Shown in pieces: positions 26,489 to 34,871 of a stretch of 64,000 nt of DNA. Made by a program: the position numbers and the translations under genes. The DNA comes from Rhodobacterales bacterium RIFCSPHIGHO2_02_FULL_62_130 (GTDB taxonomy: Bacteria; Pseudomonadota; Alphaproteobacteria; Rhodobacterales; Rhodobacteraceae). Under the pieces are notes generated by a model. That model was given only the letters and a program-made list of their open reading frames with translations. It searched no databases and had not been told where the DNA came from. The DNA lies in the NCBI GenBank assembly GCA_001828855.1, contig MHZT01000040.1, positions 239,064 through 303,063 of the forward strand. The letters are read 5' to 3'. Each line of letters opens with the position of its first letter. The stretch's first letter is position 1.

Positions 26489-27688
26489 TCAGCAGATCAG
26501 ATTGCCTTCATCGTCATAATAGCACTCGCCACCGTCACCAGAGTCCTGCGCGGGTTCCTCATAAGCCGGTTCTTCATATGCAGGCTCTTCGGGGGCGGGT
26601 TCCTCGTAGGCGGGTTCTTCGGGAGCTGGCTCTTCGGGAGCAGGCTCTTCGTAGGCGGGTTCTTCAGCAAGAGGCTCCTCGTAGGATTCCTCCTGCATGG
26701 GGTCTTCATAGCTTTGGTCGTCTGCTGGCTCTTCATAGGCTTGGTCCGCTTCCGGTTCCGCATAGGCTTCATCCTGCGAAGCGTCGTCGTAAGTCTCTGG
26801 CACCTGCTCATCTGTCGCAGGATCTTCATAGGTTTGATCCTGCGATGCCTCGTCATAAGCATCGGCATCAGGCTCTGCCGTTGCGGCATCATCATAGCCT
26901 TGGTCTTCGTAAACCTGCGCCTCGGGCTGATCGTCGTAGTAAACCTCGGTCGAGGTGTATTCCGAATAGAATTCTTCGGAATAGACGTATTCGTTCACTT
27001 CGGTGATGTAATCCTCGTCATGCCACACCAGATCATCGGACGGGGTGTCATAGTAGAACACCGTTTCGGTGGATTCGATTGCGGTGATATAGGTTTCGGT
27101 GATGATCACCTGCTCGACATAATAGGTCGAATATTCGTAGATCTCGTAGAAACGCGGCTCGTAATAGGTATAATACTCAATGTAATTAAAGCTTTGGGAG
27201 GTGTATCCCCGCCACCGCCCCACGGTTTCAAGCGCCACGGGCTGTTGGTAAACTTCGGCGGCGATCTCGACAATGGCGCGCTTTTTGCGGTTCTTGCGGG
27301 TGCCGTCAAAGGTGAAATAGCTGTTCCCCTTGTTCAGCCAATAACGCACCATACTGTCCACATCGACGGGGCGGCGGATCAGCTTGCCATCGACCTGCGA
27401 AATCACATCGCCGGGTTCAAAGCCATAAAGCTCGCCAATCCCGCCCGGTTGCACCGAAACCACAACCGCGCCTGCGGCTTTCTTGCCCAGCTTGAACTTG
27501 GACCGCACCTCTTTGGTGACAGGCATCAGCACGACATCAAGGGCTTGGGACACATAGGGCTCGGGCAAAGCCCCCTTGGCCTGTACCGAGGTTGCACCGA
27601 TCACAACCGACAGCGCCAAGGCTCCCGCCAGACAAAAAGACAACAAGCGATGCCAGACAACACGCGGGTAAAACTGGACAGACGGCAT
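26489..27688 (-). CDS. Secreted PDZ-domain protein with Tyr-rich and Glu/Pro repeat tail
   Basis: A 399-residue exported protein. Residues 1-37 form a signal peptide ending SVQA. Residues about 45-150 resemble a PDZ domain (AGAVVVSVQPGGIGELYGFEPGDVISQVDGK). From about 160 to 260 the chain is extremely Tyr-rich (for example FNYIEYYTYYEPRFYEIYEY). From about 290 on it is acidic, with repeated EEPAYEEPAPEEP units, and ends CYYDDEGNLIC. The two terminal-region cysteines could cross-link. No catalytic site is visible. A surface or matrix protein is possible but unproven. It has its own terminator. Confidence 0.78.
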   Translation of the reverse strand: MPSVQFYPRVVWHRLLSFCLAGALALSVVIGATSVQAKGALPEPYVSQALDVVLMPVTKEVRSKFKLGKKAAGAVVVSVQPGGIGELYGFEPGDVISQVDGKLIRRPVDVDSMVRYWLNKGNSYFTFDGTRKNRKKRAIVEIAAEVYQQPVALETVGRWRGYTSQSFNYIEYYTYYEPRFYEIYEYSTYYVEQVIITETYITAIESTETVFYYDTPSDDLVWHDEDYITEVNEYVYSEEFYSEYTSTEVYYDDQPEAQVYEDQGYDDAATAEPDADAYDEASQDQTYEDPATDEQVPETYDDASQDEAYAEPEADQAYEEPADDQSYEDPMQEESYEEPLAEEPAYEEPAPEEPAPEEPAYEEPAPEEPAYEEPAYEEPAQDSGDGGECYYDDEGNLIC

Positions 27689-27824
27689 TAGGCACTCCGG
27701 GGCAATTTCAATCTCGAAAGATCAAACGGCGCGGCAGGCTTTGTCCAACGATATTTCTGAATGTTTTGGCCGAGATAGGCGTGGCGGGCGAAAAAGACAC
27801 ATTTGCCCTGTGGCATATTCGCAT

Positions 27825-27854
27825 GAAAAAAACCGCCCGAAAGATCGGGCGGTT
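27825..27854 (-). terminator. Terminator of the solute-binding protein gene
   Basis: A perfect 10-bp stem (27831-27840 with 27845-27854), four-base loop, followed on the minus strand by six or more T. It lies 23 bases after the stop at 27878. Confidence 0.9.
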
Positions 27855-27877
27855 CTATTGCGCTGACAGTCAGAAGA

Positions 27878-28927
27878 TCAGAAGCCAGACTTGATCAGTT
27901 CAAACTCTTGGGTCATGCGATCACGCATGGCCGGATCAATCGGAACCTGGCTCAACAAGGTGCCGGTGACAGGATCGACATCACCCGCAGCCAGTTCTTC
28001 ATTGCTGATCATCGCCATTGCCGCATCATTGGAATGGGCATAGCCAAAGTTTTCCAGCAAACCTTTGGCCGAGCCGTGATCCAGCCAAGCGTTGATGAAG
28101 TCATAGGCCTTGTCTTCGCTGCCGGGGGCGTCCTTGAAGTTGACGTAACCACAGAACCACGTCGCCACACCTTCGGTCGGGGTGCGGTTGAAGGCTACGG
28201 GGATATTTTCGGCCTTCATTGCGGCAACGCCATCATTCCACGACCACGACACCACAACCTCGCCCGTTTTCATCAACTGGGCGTTTTCCGAAGGGTCGGC
28301 CCAATAGGTGCGGACATTGGCATGGGCCTGACGCAGCCAAGCGGCGGCGGCGGCGAATTGTTCTTCGGTGATGTTGGACCAATCCGAAACGCCGGTGGCC
28401 AGAAGCGCCAGCGACCACGTATCGTCGGTGTTGTTCGGCAGGGCAATGCGGCCCGCAAAGGCCGGATCGATAAACACATTCAGCGAGGCGACCTGCTCGG
28501 GCTTCACCTGCTCGGTGTTATAGGCAATCGCGGTGTAGGCGTAGTCGGTGGGGATATACCAGACGCCAGTGTCATCCGCGAAAATCTTGGAATCCTTGAA
28601 GCGCGCGGCGATATTGCCGTATTCGGGAATACGCGCGACATCCCACGGTTCGATCAACCCCGCGTCACGGTATTTCTGCACCATCTGCGAGCAGGGATGC
28701 GCCACGTCGGCCTTGAAGCCCGACGACACTTTCTGGAACGCCTCGTCATCATCGCCGAAGAAGGCATAGGTCGGCATGTCGTCATGTTTGGCCACATAGC
28801 CCTCGATGAGGGCCTGATTCTCGAAACCGGCCCAGTCGAAAACGGTCAGTTCGGGATCGGCAGCCGAAGCGGCTGTGGCAAGCGCCAGAACGGCGGCTCC
28901 GGCAAGCAGATAGGTGGAACGGGTCAT
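27878..28927 (-). CDS. Polyamine-type ABC transporter substrate-binding protein
   Basis: A 349-residue periplasmic binding protein. A signal peptide ends near residue 22 (ATAASA). The N-terminal ELTVFDWAGFEN and the segments PTDYAYTAIAYNTEQV and YWADPSENAQLMKTGEVVVSWSWNDG are those of the PotD/PotF-type family binding spermidine or putrescine, or of related amines. No permease or ATPase gene is next to it, so it is an orphan binding protein that may serve a transporter elsewhere. It is transcribed divergently from acuI and has its own terminator. Confidence 0.87.
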   Translation of the reverse strand: MTRSTYLLAGAAVLALATAASAADPELTVFDWAGFENQALIEGYVAKHDDMPTYAFFGDDDEAFQKVSSGFKADVAHPCSQMVQKYRDAGLIEPWDVARIPEYGNIAARFKDSKIFADDTGVWYIPTDYAYTAIAYNTEQVKPEQVASLNVFIDPAFAGRIALPNNTDDTWSLALLATGVSDWSNITEEQFAAAAAWLRQAHANVRTYWADPSENAQLMKTGEVVVSWSWNDGVAAMKAENIPVAFNRTPTEGVATWFCGYVNFKDAPGSEDKAYDFINAWLDHGSAKGLLENFGYAHSNDAAMAMISNEELAAGDVDPVTGTLLSQVPIDPAMRDRMTQEFELIKSGF

Positions 28928-29101
28928 AAAGGCTCCTTCGGTTGTGCTTGCGACCTTGGCCGTTGCGCGGGCCGGTCACGATGACAACAGTTTAGTGCTG
29001 GTTTTCGGTCATGCAATTAATAAGATTTGTCAGGCACGGTCGCAGGCGGCATTTCGGCTGCGTGACCGCGGAAAATACTGGCAGAAAAAGGGGCGCAGGC
29101 G

Positions 29102-30094
29102 ATGTTTCGGGCTTTGGTGCTGGAAAAAGGGGCAGACGGGGCGGCTTTGGCCTCGGTGCAGGAGGTGGACGAGGCGCGCTTGCCCGAGGGTGAGGTGACC
29201 GTTGCGGTCGAGTATTCGACGCTGAACTACAAGGACGGGCTGTGCCTGTCGGCCAATGGCGGCGGGTTGGTGCGGAGCTATCCGCATGTGGCCGGGGTCG
29301 ATTTCGCGGGGGTGGTCGAGGCATCGTCCGATCCGCGTTATAGCGCGGGCGACCGTGTGGTGCTGACCGGCTGGCGCGTGGGCGAGGTGCATTGGGGCGG
29401 CTATGCCACCCGCGCGCGGGTGCGGGCCGACTGGCTGGTGCCGCTGCCCGCCACGATTTCAACGCGCGACGCGATGGCGGTCGGCACGGCAGGTTTTACC
29501 GCGATGCTGGCGGTGATGGCGCTGGAGGATCACGGACTGACGCCTGCGGCGGGCGAGGTTCTGGTGACAGGTGCTGCGGGCGGCGTCGGGTCGGTCGCCG
29601 TGGCGGTGCTGGCGGCGCGGGGCTATCAGGTGGCCGCCGTGACAGGGCGGCCCGAGACGGAACCCTATCTGCGCGCTTTGGGGGCATCGCGGATCATCCC
29701 GCGCGCCGATCTGGCCGAGACGGTAAAGCGTCCTTTGGAATCAGAGGTTTGGGCGGGCTGCATCGATGCTGTTGGCGGCGCGATGCTGGCGCGGGTCTTG
29801 GGCCAGATGAAACACCGCGCCAGCGTAGCGGCTGTGGGGCTGGCAGGCGGCGCGGCGCTGCCTGCCACGGTGATCCCCTTCCTTTTACGCGGGGTCAATC
29901 TGCTTGGCATCGATTCCGTGCTGTCACCCTTGTCCGAACGGCTGCGGGCTTGGGGGCGGATTGCATCGGAACTGCCGATGGCAAAGCTGGCGGCGATGGT
30001 GACCGAGGTCGGTTTGGCCGAGGTTCCGGCCTTGGGCGCTGCCATTCTGCGCGGCGAGGTGCAGGGGCGGATCGTGGTGGATGTGCGTCGCTAG
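29102..30094 (+). CDS. acuI: Acrylyl-CoA reductase AcuI (MDR family)
   Basis: A 330-residue quinone-oxidoreductase-like MDR enzyme of the YhdH/AcuI group, which reduces acryloyl-CoA to propionyl-CoA with NADPH and protects from acrylate formed from DMSP or 3-hydroxypropionate. Markers are STLNYKDGLCLSANG, VAGVDFAGVVE, the nucleotide-binding GAAGGVGSVAVAVLAARGYQV and LLRGVNLLGIDSV. No zinc ligands are present, as expected. The acuR and dddL genes common elsewhere are absent here, so its carbon source link is open. Confidence 0.9.
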   Translation: MFRALVLEKGADGAALASVQEVDEARLPEGEVTVAVEYSTLNYKDGLCLSANGGGLVRSYPHVAGVDFAGVVEASSDPRYSAGDRVVLTGWRVGEVHWGGYATRARVRADWLVPLPATISTRDAMAVGTAGFTAMLAVMALEDHGLTPAAGEVLVTGAAGGVGSVAVAVLAARGYQVAAVTGRPETEPYLRALGASRIIPRADLAETVKRPLESEVWAGCIDAVGGAMLARVLGQMKHRASVAAVGLAGGAALPATVIPFLLRGVNLLGIDSVLSPLSERLRAWGRIASELPMAKLAAMVTEVGLAEVPALGAAILRGEVQGRIVVDVRR

Positions 30095-30406
30095 GACCGT
30101 CTGCTTGGCGGGCTGCGATGGGGGTTTCACACCCCCAAACCTGTGTTTTCTTGCAGAAAACACAGGCCCCCCGCGGGATATTTGAACGAAGAGGATGACA
30201 ATTTTAGGAAAATTGTCGGGGTCTCCGGCGGGGGTTTACCGCGCAAAATGGCTTGGTTAAGGTAGCGGCGATGACCTGCGGCGGATGCCGTTCGGTCTCT
30301 GCCACGGCACCTTTGCGGGGCTTTGGCTGGCTGGAAGACCTGCCGCGGCTTGGGGAGTTGCCCGAGGGTAAGGGATTTCGCCGGCCACAGTCTGGAACGC
30401 AATGCA
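30095..30406. repeat. Gap with palindromes and a dispersed repeat
   Basis: No gene is visible in these 312 bases. They hold a perfect 11-bp hairpin (30141-30151 with 30155-30165), a perfect 9-bp hairpin (30197-30205 with 30209-30217), and between them a copy of the GGGATATTTG repeat (30168-30195) also found upstream of tusA. The first palindrome may end acuI transcription, although no long T-run follows. Confidence 0.7.
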
Positions 30407-31651
30407 ATGGTTTCTGTGATGACCCAACTTGATCTGAACTTCGTCCGCAGCCAGTTTCCGGCCTTTGACAGTCCTGTGCTGTCGGGCCATTCCTTCTTTG
30501 AGAACGCAGGCGGGTCTTACCCCTGCCGTCAGGTGGTGGACCGGCTGCACCGGTTCTATCTGGACCGAAAGGTTCAGCCCTATGGTCCCTATCCCGGCGC
30601 GCAGGCGGGCGGGGCCGAGATGGACGAGGCGCGCGCGCGGCTGGCTGCGATGATGGGGGTTGCGGGGCCGCAGGTGTCCTTCGGGCCTTCGACTTCGGCG
30701 AATACCTATGTTCTGGCGCAGGCGGTGCGGGTCTGGCTGCGCGGGGCCAATGCCGCGATTGTGGTGACAAATCAGGATCATGAGGCGAACTCTGGCGTTT
30801 GGCGGCGGCTGGCGGATGAGGGTATCGAAGTGCGGGAGTGGCAGGTTGATCCGCAGACCGGATCGCTGAACCCCGCCGATCTGGGCAAGTTGCTGGCGGA
30901 TGAGCGGGTGAAGCTGGTGTGTTTCCCGCATTGCTCGAACGTGGTGGCCGAGATCAATGATGTGGCCGCGATTTCCGCGCAGGCCAAGGCCGCAGGCGCG
31001 CGGGTGGTGGTGGATGGCGTGTCCTACGCCCCGCATGGCTTTCCCGATTTCAACGCGCTTGGCTGCGATGTTTACCTGTTCTCGGCCTACAAGACCTATG
31101 GGCCGCATCAGGGCATCATGGTGATCGCAGAAGATTTCGGCGCAGAGCTACCCGCGCAGGGGCATTATTTCAATGCAGGCAGCCTTTATAAACGCTTCAC
31201 CCCTGCCGGACCGGATCACGCGCAGATCGCGGCCTGTGCTGGGATGGCGGACTATATCGACGCGCTGCATGCACATCACTTTGGCGCGGAACCCGATGCG
31301 GCGGCGCGCAACCGTGCGGTGCATGATCTGATGCGGGCGCAAGAGGTGGCCGTGGTGGCACCGCTGCTGGACTATCTGGCCGCGCGCAACGATCTGCGGC
31401 TGATCGGGCCGCGCCGTGCCGAGGATCGCGCGCCGACCGTGGCCGTAGCGCTGGACCGCGCGGCAGAGCCCGTCTCGGAGGCCTTGGGGCGCGACGGCAT
31501 TGCCTGCTGGGCGGGTGATTTCTATGCCGTGCGACCCCTGACCGCGATGGGGGTTGATCTGGGCAAGGGCGTGCTGCGGCTGTCCTCGGTGCATTACACC
31601 AGTGCCGAGGATGTCAGCCGTCTGATCGCGGCGCTGGATCGGGTGTTATGA
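30407..31651 (+). CDS. Cysteine desulfurase-like aminotransferase class V protein
   Basis: A PLP enzyme of 414 residues related to cysteine desulfurases (CsdA/SufS-like, VC1184 group). PLP-binding Lys229 lies in FSAYKTYGPHQG, preceded by VVVDGVSYAPHGFPDF, and the start has ENAGGSYPCRQVV. No active-site loop cysteine typical of SufS is obvious, so it may act on another amino acid or amine. Start at 30407 or 30419 (both ATG, in frame). It stands alone; the photolyase operon follows 81 bases downstream on the same strand but has its own promoter. Confidence 0.83.
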   Translation: MVSVMTQLDLNFVRSQFPAFDSPVLSGHSFFENAGGSYPCRQVVDRLHRFYLDRKVQPYGPYPGAQAGGAEMDEARARLAAMMGVAGPQVSFGPSTSANTYVLAQAVRVWLRGANAAIVVTNQDHEANSGVWRRLADEGIEVREWQVDPQTGSLNPADLGKLLADERVKLVCFPHCSNVVAEINDVAAISAQAKAAGARVVVDGVSYAPHGFPDFNALGCDVYLFSAYKTYGPHQGIMVIAEDFGAELPAQGHYFNAGSLYKRFTPAGPDHAQIAACAGMADYIDALHAHHFGAEPDAAARNRAVHDLMRAQEVAVVAPLLDYLAARNDLRLIGPRRAEDRAPTVAVALDRAAEPVSEALGRDGIACWAGDFYAVRPLTAMGVDLGKGVLRLSSVHYTSAEDVSRLIAALDRVL

Positions 31652-31680
31652 CCTCTGCACGATAAAACATCTTGCGAAAG

Positions 31681-31710
31681 TGATCCGTCCCGCGCTGCCT
31701 TGCGTAAACC
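31681..31710 (+). promoter_or_regulatory. Predicted RpoE-type ECF promoter of phr-cfa-trgA-trgB
   Basis: TGATCC (31681-31686), an 18-base spacer and TAAACC (31705-31710), about 20 bases before the phr start. In Rhodobacter sphaeroides the RpoE-ChrR singlet-oxygen regulon uses TGATCC-N18-TA-type promoters, and phrA and cfaA belong to it. The match of both sequence and gene content makes this a strong inference, not proof. Confidence 0.7.
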
Positions 31711-31731
31711 CTTGAAAGAGCGCGGGACGTG

Positions 31732-33147
31732 ATGACTGACAAGCCTTTGATCCTCTGGTTCCGCCGCGATCTGCGGCTGACCGGCCATCCGATGCTGGCG
31801 GCTGCCGTGGCGACGGGGCGGCCCCTTATTCCCCTGTTTATCCTTGATCCGGAAACAGAAAGCCTTGGGGCCGCGCCGAAATGGCGGCTGGGGCTGTCGG
31901 TTGACCGCTTTGCCGGTGATCTGGCCGCCATCGGCTCGCGTCTGGTGTTGCGGCGAGGGGCGGCTTTGCCGGTGATCGAGGCGCTTGCTGCGGAAACCGG
32001 CGCGGCGGGGGTGATGTGGCAGCGGATGTATGATCCTGCTGCCAAGGCCCGCGATACCGACGTGAAGGCAGCACTTAAGGCGCGCGGGTTAATTGCCGAA
32101 AGCCATGCAGGCGCGCTGCTGTTCGAGCCTTGGGACGTGCAGACAGGGCAGGGTGGCTATTACAAGGTATATTCGCCGTTCTGGCGGGCGGTGTCGGGGC
32201 GTGACGTGGCAGCGCCCTTGCCAGCGCCGTCGCGGTTGCGCGCGCCTTCGGTCTGGCCTGCGTCGGACAATCTGGATGACTGGCAGATGGGCGCAGCAAT
32301 GCGGCGCGGGGCGGCGGTGATGTTGCCGCATCAGCATGTGGGCGAGGCTGCGGCGCTGGCCCAGCTTGATGCCTTCATTGACGCGCCTGTGCAGAGCTAC
32401 AAACAGGACCGCGACTTTCCGGCGTTGACAGGGGCGACCTCGGGCCTGTCAGAAAATCTTGCCTGGGGCGAGATTGGCCCCCGCACGATCTGGGCGGCAG
32501 GCCAGCGCGCAGTCCAGCAAGGCGCAGACGGGGCCGAGCATTTCCTGAAAGAACTGGTCTGGCGTGAGTTTGCCTATCATCTTATGCACCACGCACCGCA
32601 AATGCTGACCGAAAACTGGCGCGAGGGCTGGGAGACTTTCCCGTGGCGGGCAGATAACCCCGACGCGGAACGCTGGCGGCGCGGCATGACGGGCGAACCT
32701 TTCGTCGATGCCGCCATGCGCGAGATGTATGTCACAGGCCGGATGCACAATCGCGCGCGGATGATCGTCGCCAGCTATCTGACCAAGCATCTGATGACCG
32801 ATTGGCGCGTGGGGCAGGCATGGTTTGCCGACTGCCTGACCGATTTTGACCCTGCCGCCAATGCGATGGGCTGGCAATGGGTGGCAGGGTGCGGCCCCGA
32901 CGCAGCCCCCTATTTCCGCGTCTTCAACCCTGCGGGTCAAGCCGAGAAATTCGACAAGGACAGCCGCTATATCCGCCGCTTTGTGGCCGAACTTGGCCGC
33001 CCGCCATCCGCCACGGCGCTGTCTTATTTCGATGCCGTGCCAAAGGCATGGGGCCTGCGCGCGACGCAAGCCTACCCTTCGCCCGTGATTGATCTTGCCG
33101 CAGGTCGCGCCCGCGCCCTTGCTGCCTATGGAGAACGAAATGCTTGA
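31732..33147 (+). CDS. phr: Deoxyribodipyrimidine photolyase, class I
   Basis: A 471-residue light-driven DNA repair enzyme that splits pyrimidine dimers. The N-terminal antenna domain starts ILWFRRDLRLTGHPML. The C-terminal FAD domain has ELVWREFAYHLMHH, MREMYVTGRMHNRARMIVASYLTKHL and DPAANAMGWQWVAG, with the Trp residues of the electron chain. A GTG three bases earlier is a possible alternative start. The stop overlaps the start of cfa by eight bases. Confidence 0.96.
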   Translation: MTDKPLILWFRRDLRLTGHPMLAAAVATGRPLIPLFILDPETESLGAAPKWRLGLSVDRFAGDLAAIGSRLVLRRGAALPVIEALAAETGAAGVMWQRMYDPAAKARDTDVKAALKARGLIAESHAGALLFEPWDVQTGQGGYYKVYSPFWRAVSGRDVAAPLPAPSRLRAPSVWPASDNLDDWQMGAAMRRGAAVMLPHQHVGEAAALAQLDAFIDAPVQSYKQDRDFPALTGATSGLSENLAWGEIGPRTIWAAGQRAVQQGADGAEHFLKELVWREFAYHLMHHAPQMLTENWREGWETFPWRADNPDAERWRRGMTGEPFVDAAMREMYVTGRMHNRARMIVASYLTKHLMTDWRVGQAWFADCLTDFDPAANAMGWQWVAGCGPDAAPYFRVFNPAGQAEKFDKDSRYIRRFVAELGRPPSATALSYFDAVPKAWGLRATQAYPSPVIDLAAGRARALAAYGERNA

Positions 33148-34405
33148 GCGGCCCGCGACAATCTGGAACGATACGGCAAAGGCCCATGGGGGAGACATGG
33201 ACTATCTGACCACGATCAAGGGCCAGACCGGCCTGCCGCGCTATTTCGCTGCCGTGTTCGAGGTGGCCAAGCGCCTGCACCGCGGGCGGCTGGATTTTGT
33301 GCTGCCCGATGGCCGCCGCTTTCGCATCGAAGGCAAGACCGCCGGTCCCGTGGCGGAACTGGACGTGCATGACCCCGATATTTTCGCCCGCCTGATCCGC
33401 GATGGTGATCTGGGTTTTTGTGAGGCCTATCTGGATGGCGGCTGGTCCACCCCCGATCTGCAAGCCTTCATGGACCTGATGCAGGACGGCAATGCCGACG
33501 TTTACGACGGTTTTCCGGGCATGGGGCTGGTGCGCGCCTATGAACGGCTGCGGTTCTGGATGCAGTCGAATTCGAAAAAACAGGCACGCAAGAACATCGC
33601 GCATCACTATGATCTGGGGAATGATTTTTACAGCCTGTGGCTTGATGACAGCATGACCTATTCCTCGGCGCTGTTCCGCACCGGGCAGGAAAGTCTGGAA
33701 AAGGCGCAAGAGCAGAAATACGCCAGCATGGTGGATCAGATGGGCGCAAAGCCCGGTGATCATGTGCTGGAAATCGGCTGCGGCTGGGGCGGCTTTGCCG
33801 AATATGCCGCCAAGGAGCGCGGCCTGCGCGTGACGGCGCTGACCATCAGTCAGGCCCAGCATGACTATGCCGTAGCGCGGATGCAGGCGGCGGGCCTGTC
33901 GGACCGCGTGGAAATAAAGCTGCAGGACTACCGCGACGAACGCGGCCTTTATGACGGCATTGCCAGTATCGAGATGTTCGAAGCGGTGGGCGAACGCTAT
34001 TGGCCGACCTATTTCAACACCGTGCGCGACCGGCTGAAACCGGGGGCCAATGCCACGCTGCAAATCATCACCACCCAAGATGCACGCTTTGAAACCTATC
34101 GCAAAAGCGTTGATTTCATCCAGAAATACATCTTTCCGGGGGGGATGCTGCCTTCGCCCTCGGCGCTGCGGCGCGAAGTGGAAAAGGCCGGTCTGCGGGT
34201 GAAAGGCTCGATCGAGTTCGGGCAAAGCTATAGTCTGACCCTGCGGCGCTGGCATGAAACCTTCAACGCGCGCTGGGCGGATGTGGCGCGCTTGGGCTTT
34301 GACGACCGGTTCCGCCGCATGTGGAACTTTTATCTGACCTCTTGCGCTGGCTCTTTTCAGGGCGGAAACTGCGATGTGACGCAGATTACCATCATGCGTC
34401 CCTGA
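33140..34405 (+). CDS. cfa: Cyclopropane-fatty-acyl-phospholipid synthase
   Basis: A 421-residue membrane-associated methyltransferase that adds a methylene bridge to unsaturated phospholipid acyl chains. SAM motif VLEIGCGWGGFAEYAA, the substrate segment YDLGNDFYSLWLDDSMTYSSALF, and the active-site region SIEMFEAVGERYW identify it. The ATG at 33140 was selected because GGAG lies six bases before it, inside the end of phr; an ATG at 33128 has no such site. In Rhodobacter, cfaA is part of the singlet-oxygen response, in line with the promoter upstream of phr. Confidence 0.95.
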   Translation: MLERPATIWNDTAKAHGGDMDYLTTIKGQTGLPRYFAAVFEVAKRLHRGRLDFVLPDGRRFRIEGKTAGPVAELDVHDPDIFARLIRDGDLGFCEAYLDGGWSTPDLQAFMDLMQDGNADVYDGFPGMGLVRAYERLRFWMQSNSKKQARKNIAHHYDLGNDFYSLWLDDSMTYSSALFRTGQESLEKAQEQKYASMVDQMGAKPGDHVLEIGCGWGGFAEYAAKERGLRVTALTISQAQHDYAVARMQAAGLSDRVEIKLQDYRDERGLYDGIASIEMFEAVGERYWPTYFNTVRDRLKPGANATLQIITTQDARFETYRKSVDFIQKYIFPGGMLPSPSALRREVEKAGLRVKGSIEFGQSYSLTLRRWHETFNARWADVARLGFDDRFRRMWNFYLTSCAGSFQGGNCDVTQITIMRP

Positions 34406-34428
34406 TCCCGCTTTTCCAGAGGTCCGCC

Positions 34429-34869
34429 ATGCCCACCGCCGCCAAACTTGTCGCTGCCGTGATGTTTGCAGCGGTGGGGTTCCTTGCCGCGCAGGCCTAT
34501 GTGCCGTCTTTGCCCGAAGGCACCCAGATCGGCTTTCTGCGTGAGATTTGCGCGGGTCTGGGACTTGTCATCGGCTGGTTTGTTATGGGGCGGTTGGTGG
34601 GTAAGGGCTATGTCGAGGCGGTTGGCTTTGGCATCCGCACATCGGTCACCGTGCTGTTCTGGGCGGTTCTGGGCTTTTCCATCTACGAGATGATCCTGCG
34701 CTCGACCAAGATGATGTATGACGGCCCGATGGAGGCGCTGTTGGGCGTGTTCGATCTGGTGATCTATTATGGCAAGATGATGGGATCGCCAGAGTTCATT
34801 GGCACACTGCTGATTGGCGGGGTCTTGGGGGGGATTGCCGCCGAATGGGCGGGGCGGCGCTGGTCCTGA
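34429..34869 (+). CDS. trgA: TrgA family membrane protein
   Basis: A 146-residue inner membrane protein with four to five hydrophobic segments (for example AAKLVAAVMFAAVGFLAA and TSVTVLFWAVLGFSIYEMIL). It matches the tellurite-resistance protein TrgA of Rhodobacter sphaeroides in size, hydrophobic pattern and position before trgB. The start ATG at 34429 has AGAGG nine bases upstream. It is in one run with phr and cfa. Its molecular role is not known. Confidence 0.85.
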   Translation: MPTAAKLVAAVMFAAVGFLAAQAYVPSLPEGTQIGFLREICAGLGLVIGWFVMGRLVGKGYVEAVGFGIRTSVTVLFWAVLGFSIYEMILRSTKMMYDGPMEALLGVFDLVIYYGKMMGSPEFIGTLLIGGVLGGIAAEWAGRRWS

Positions 34870-34871
34870 GA

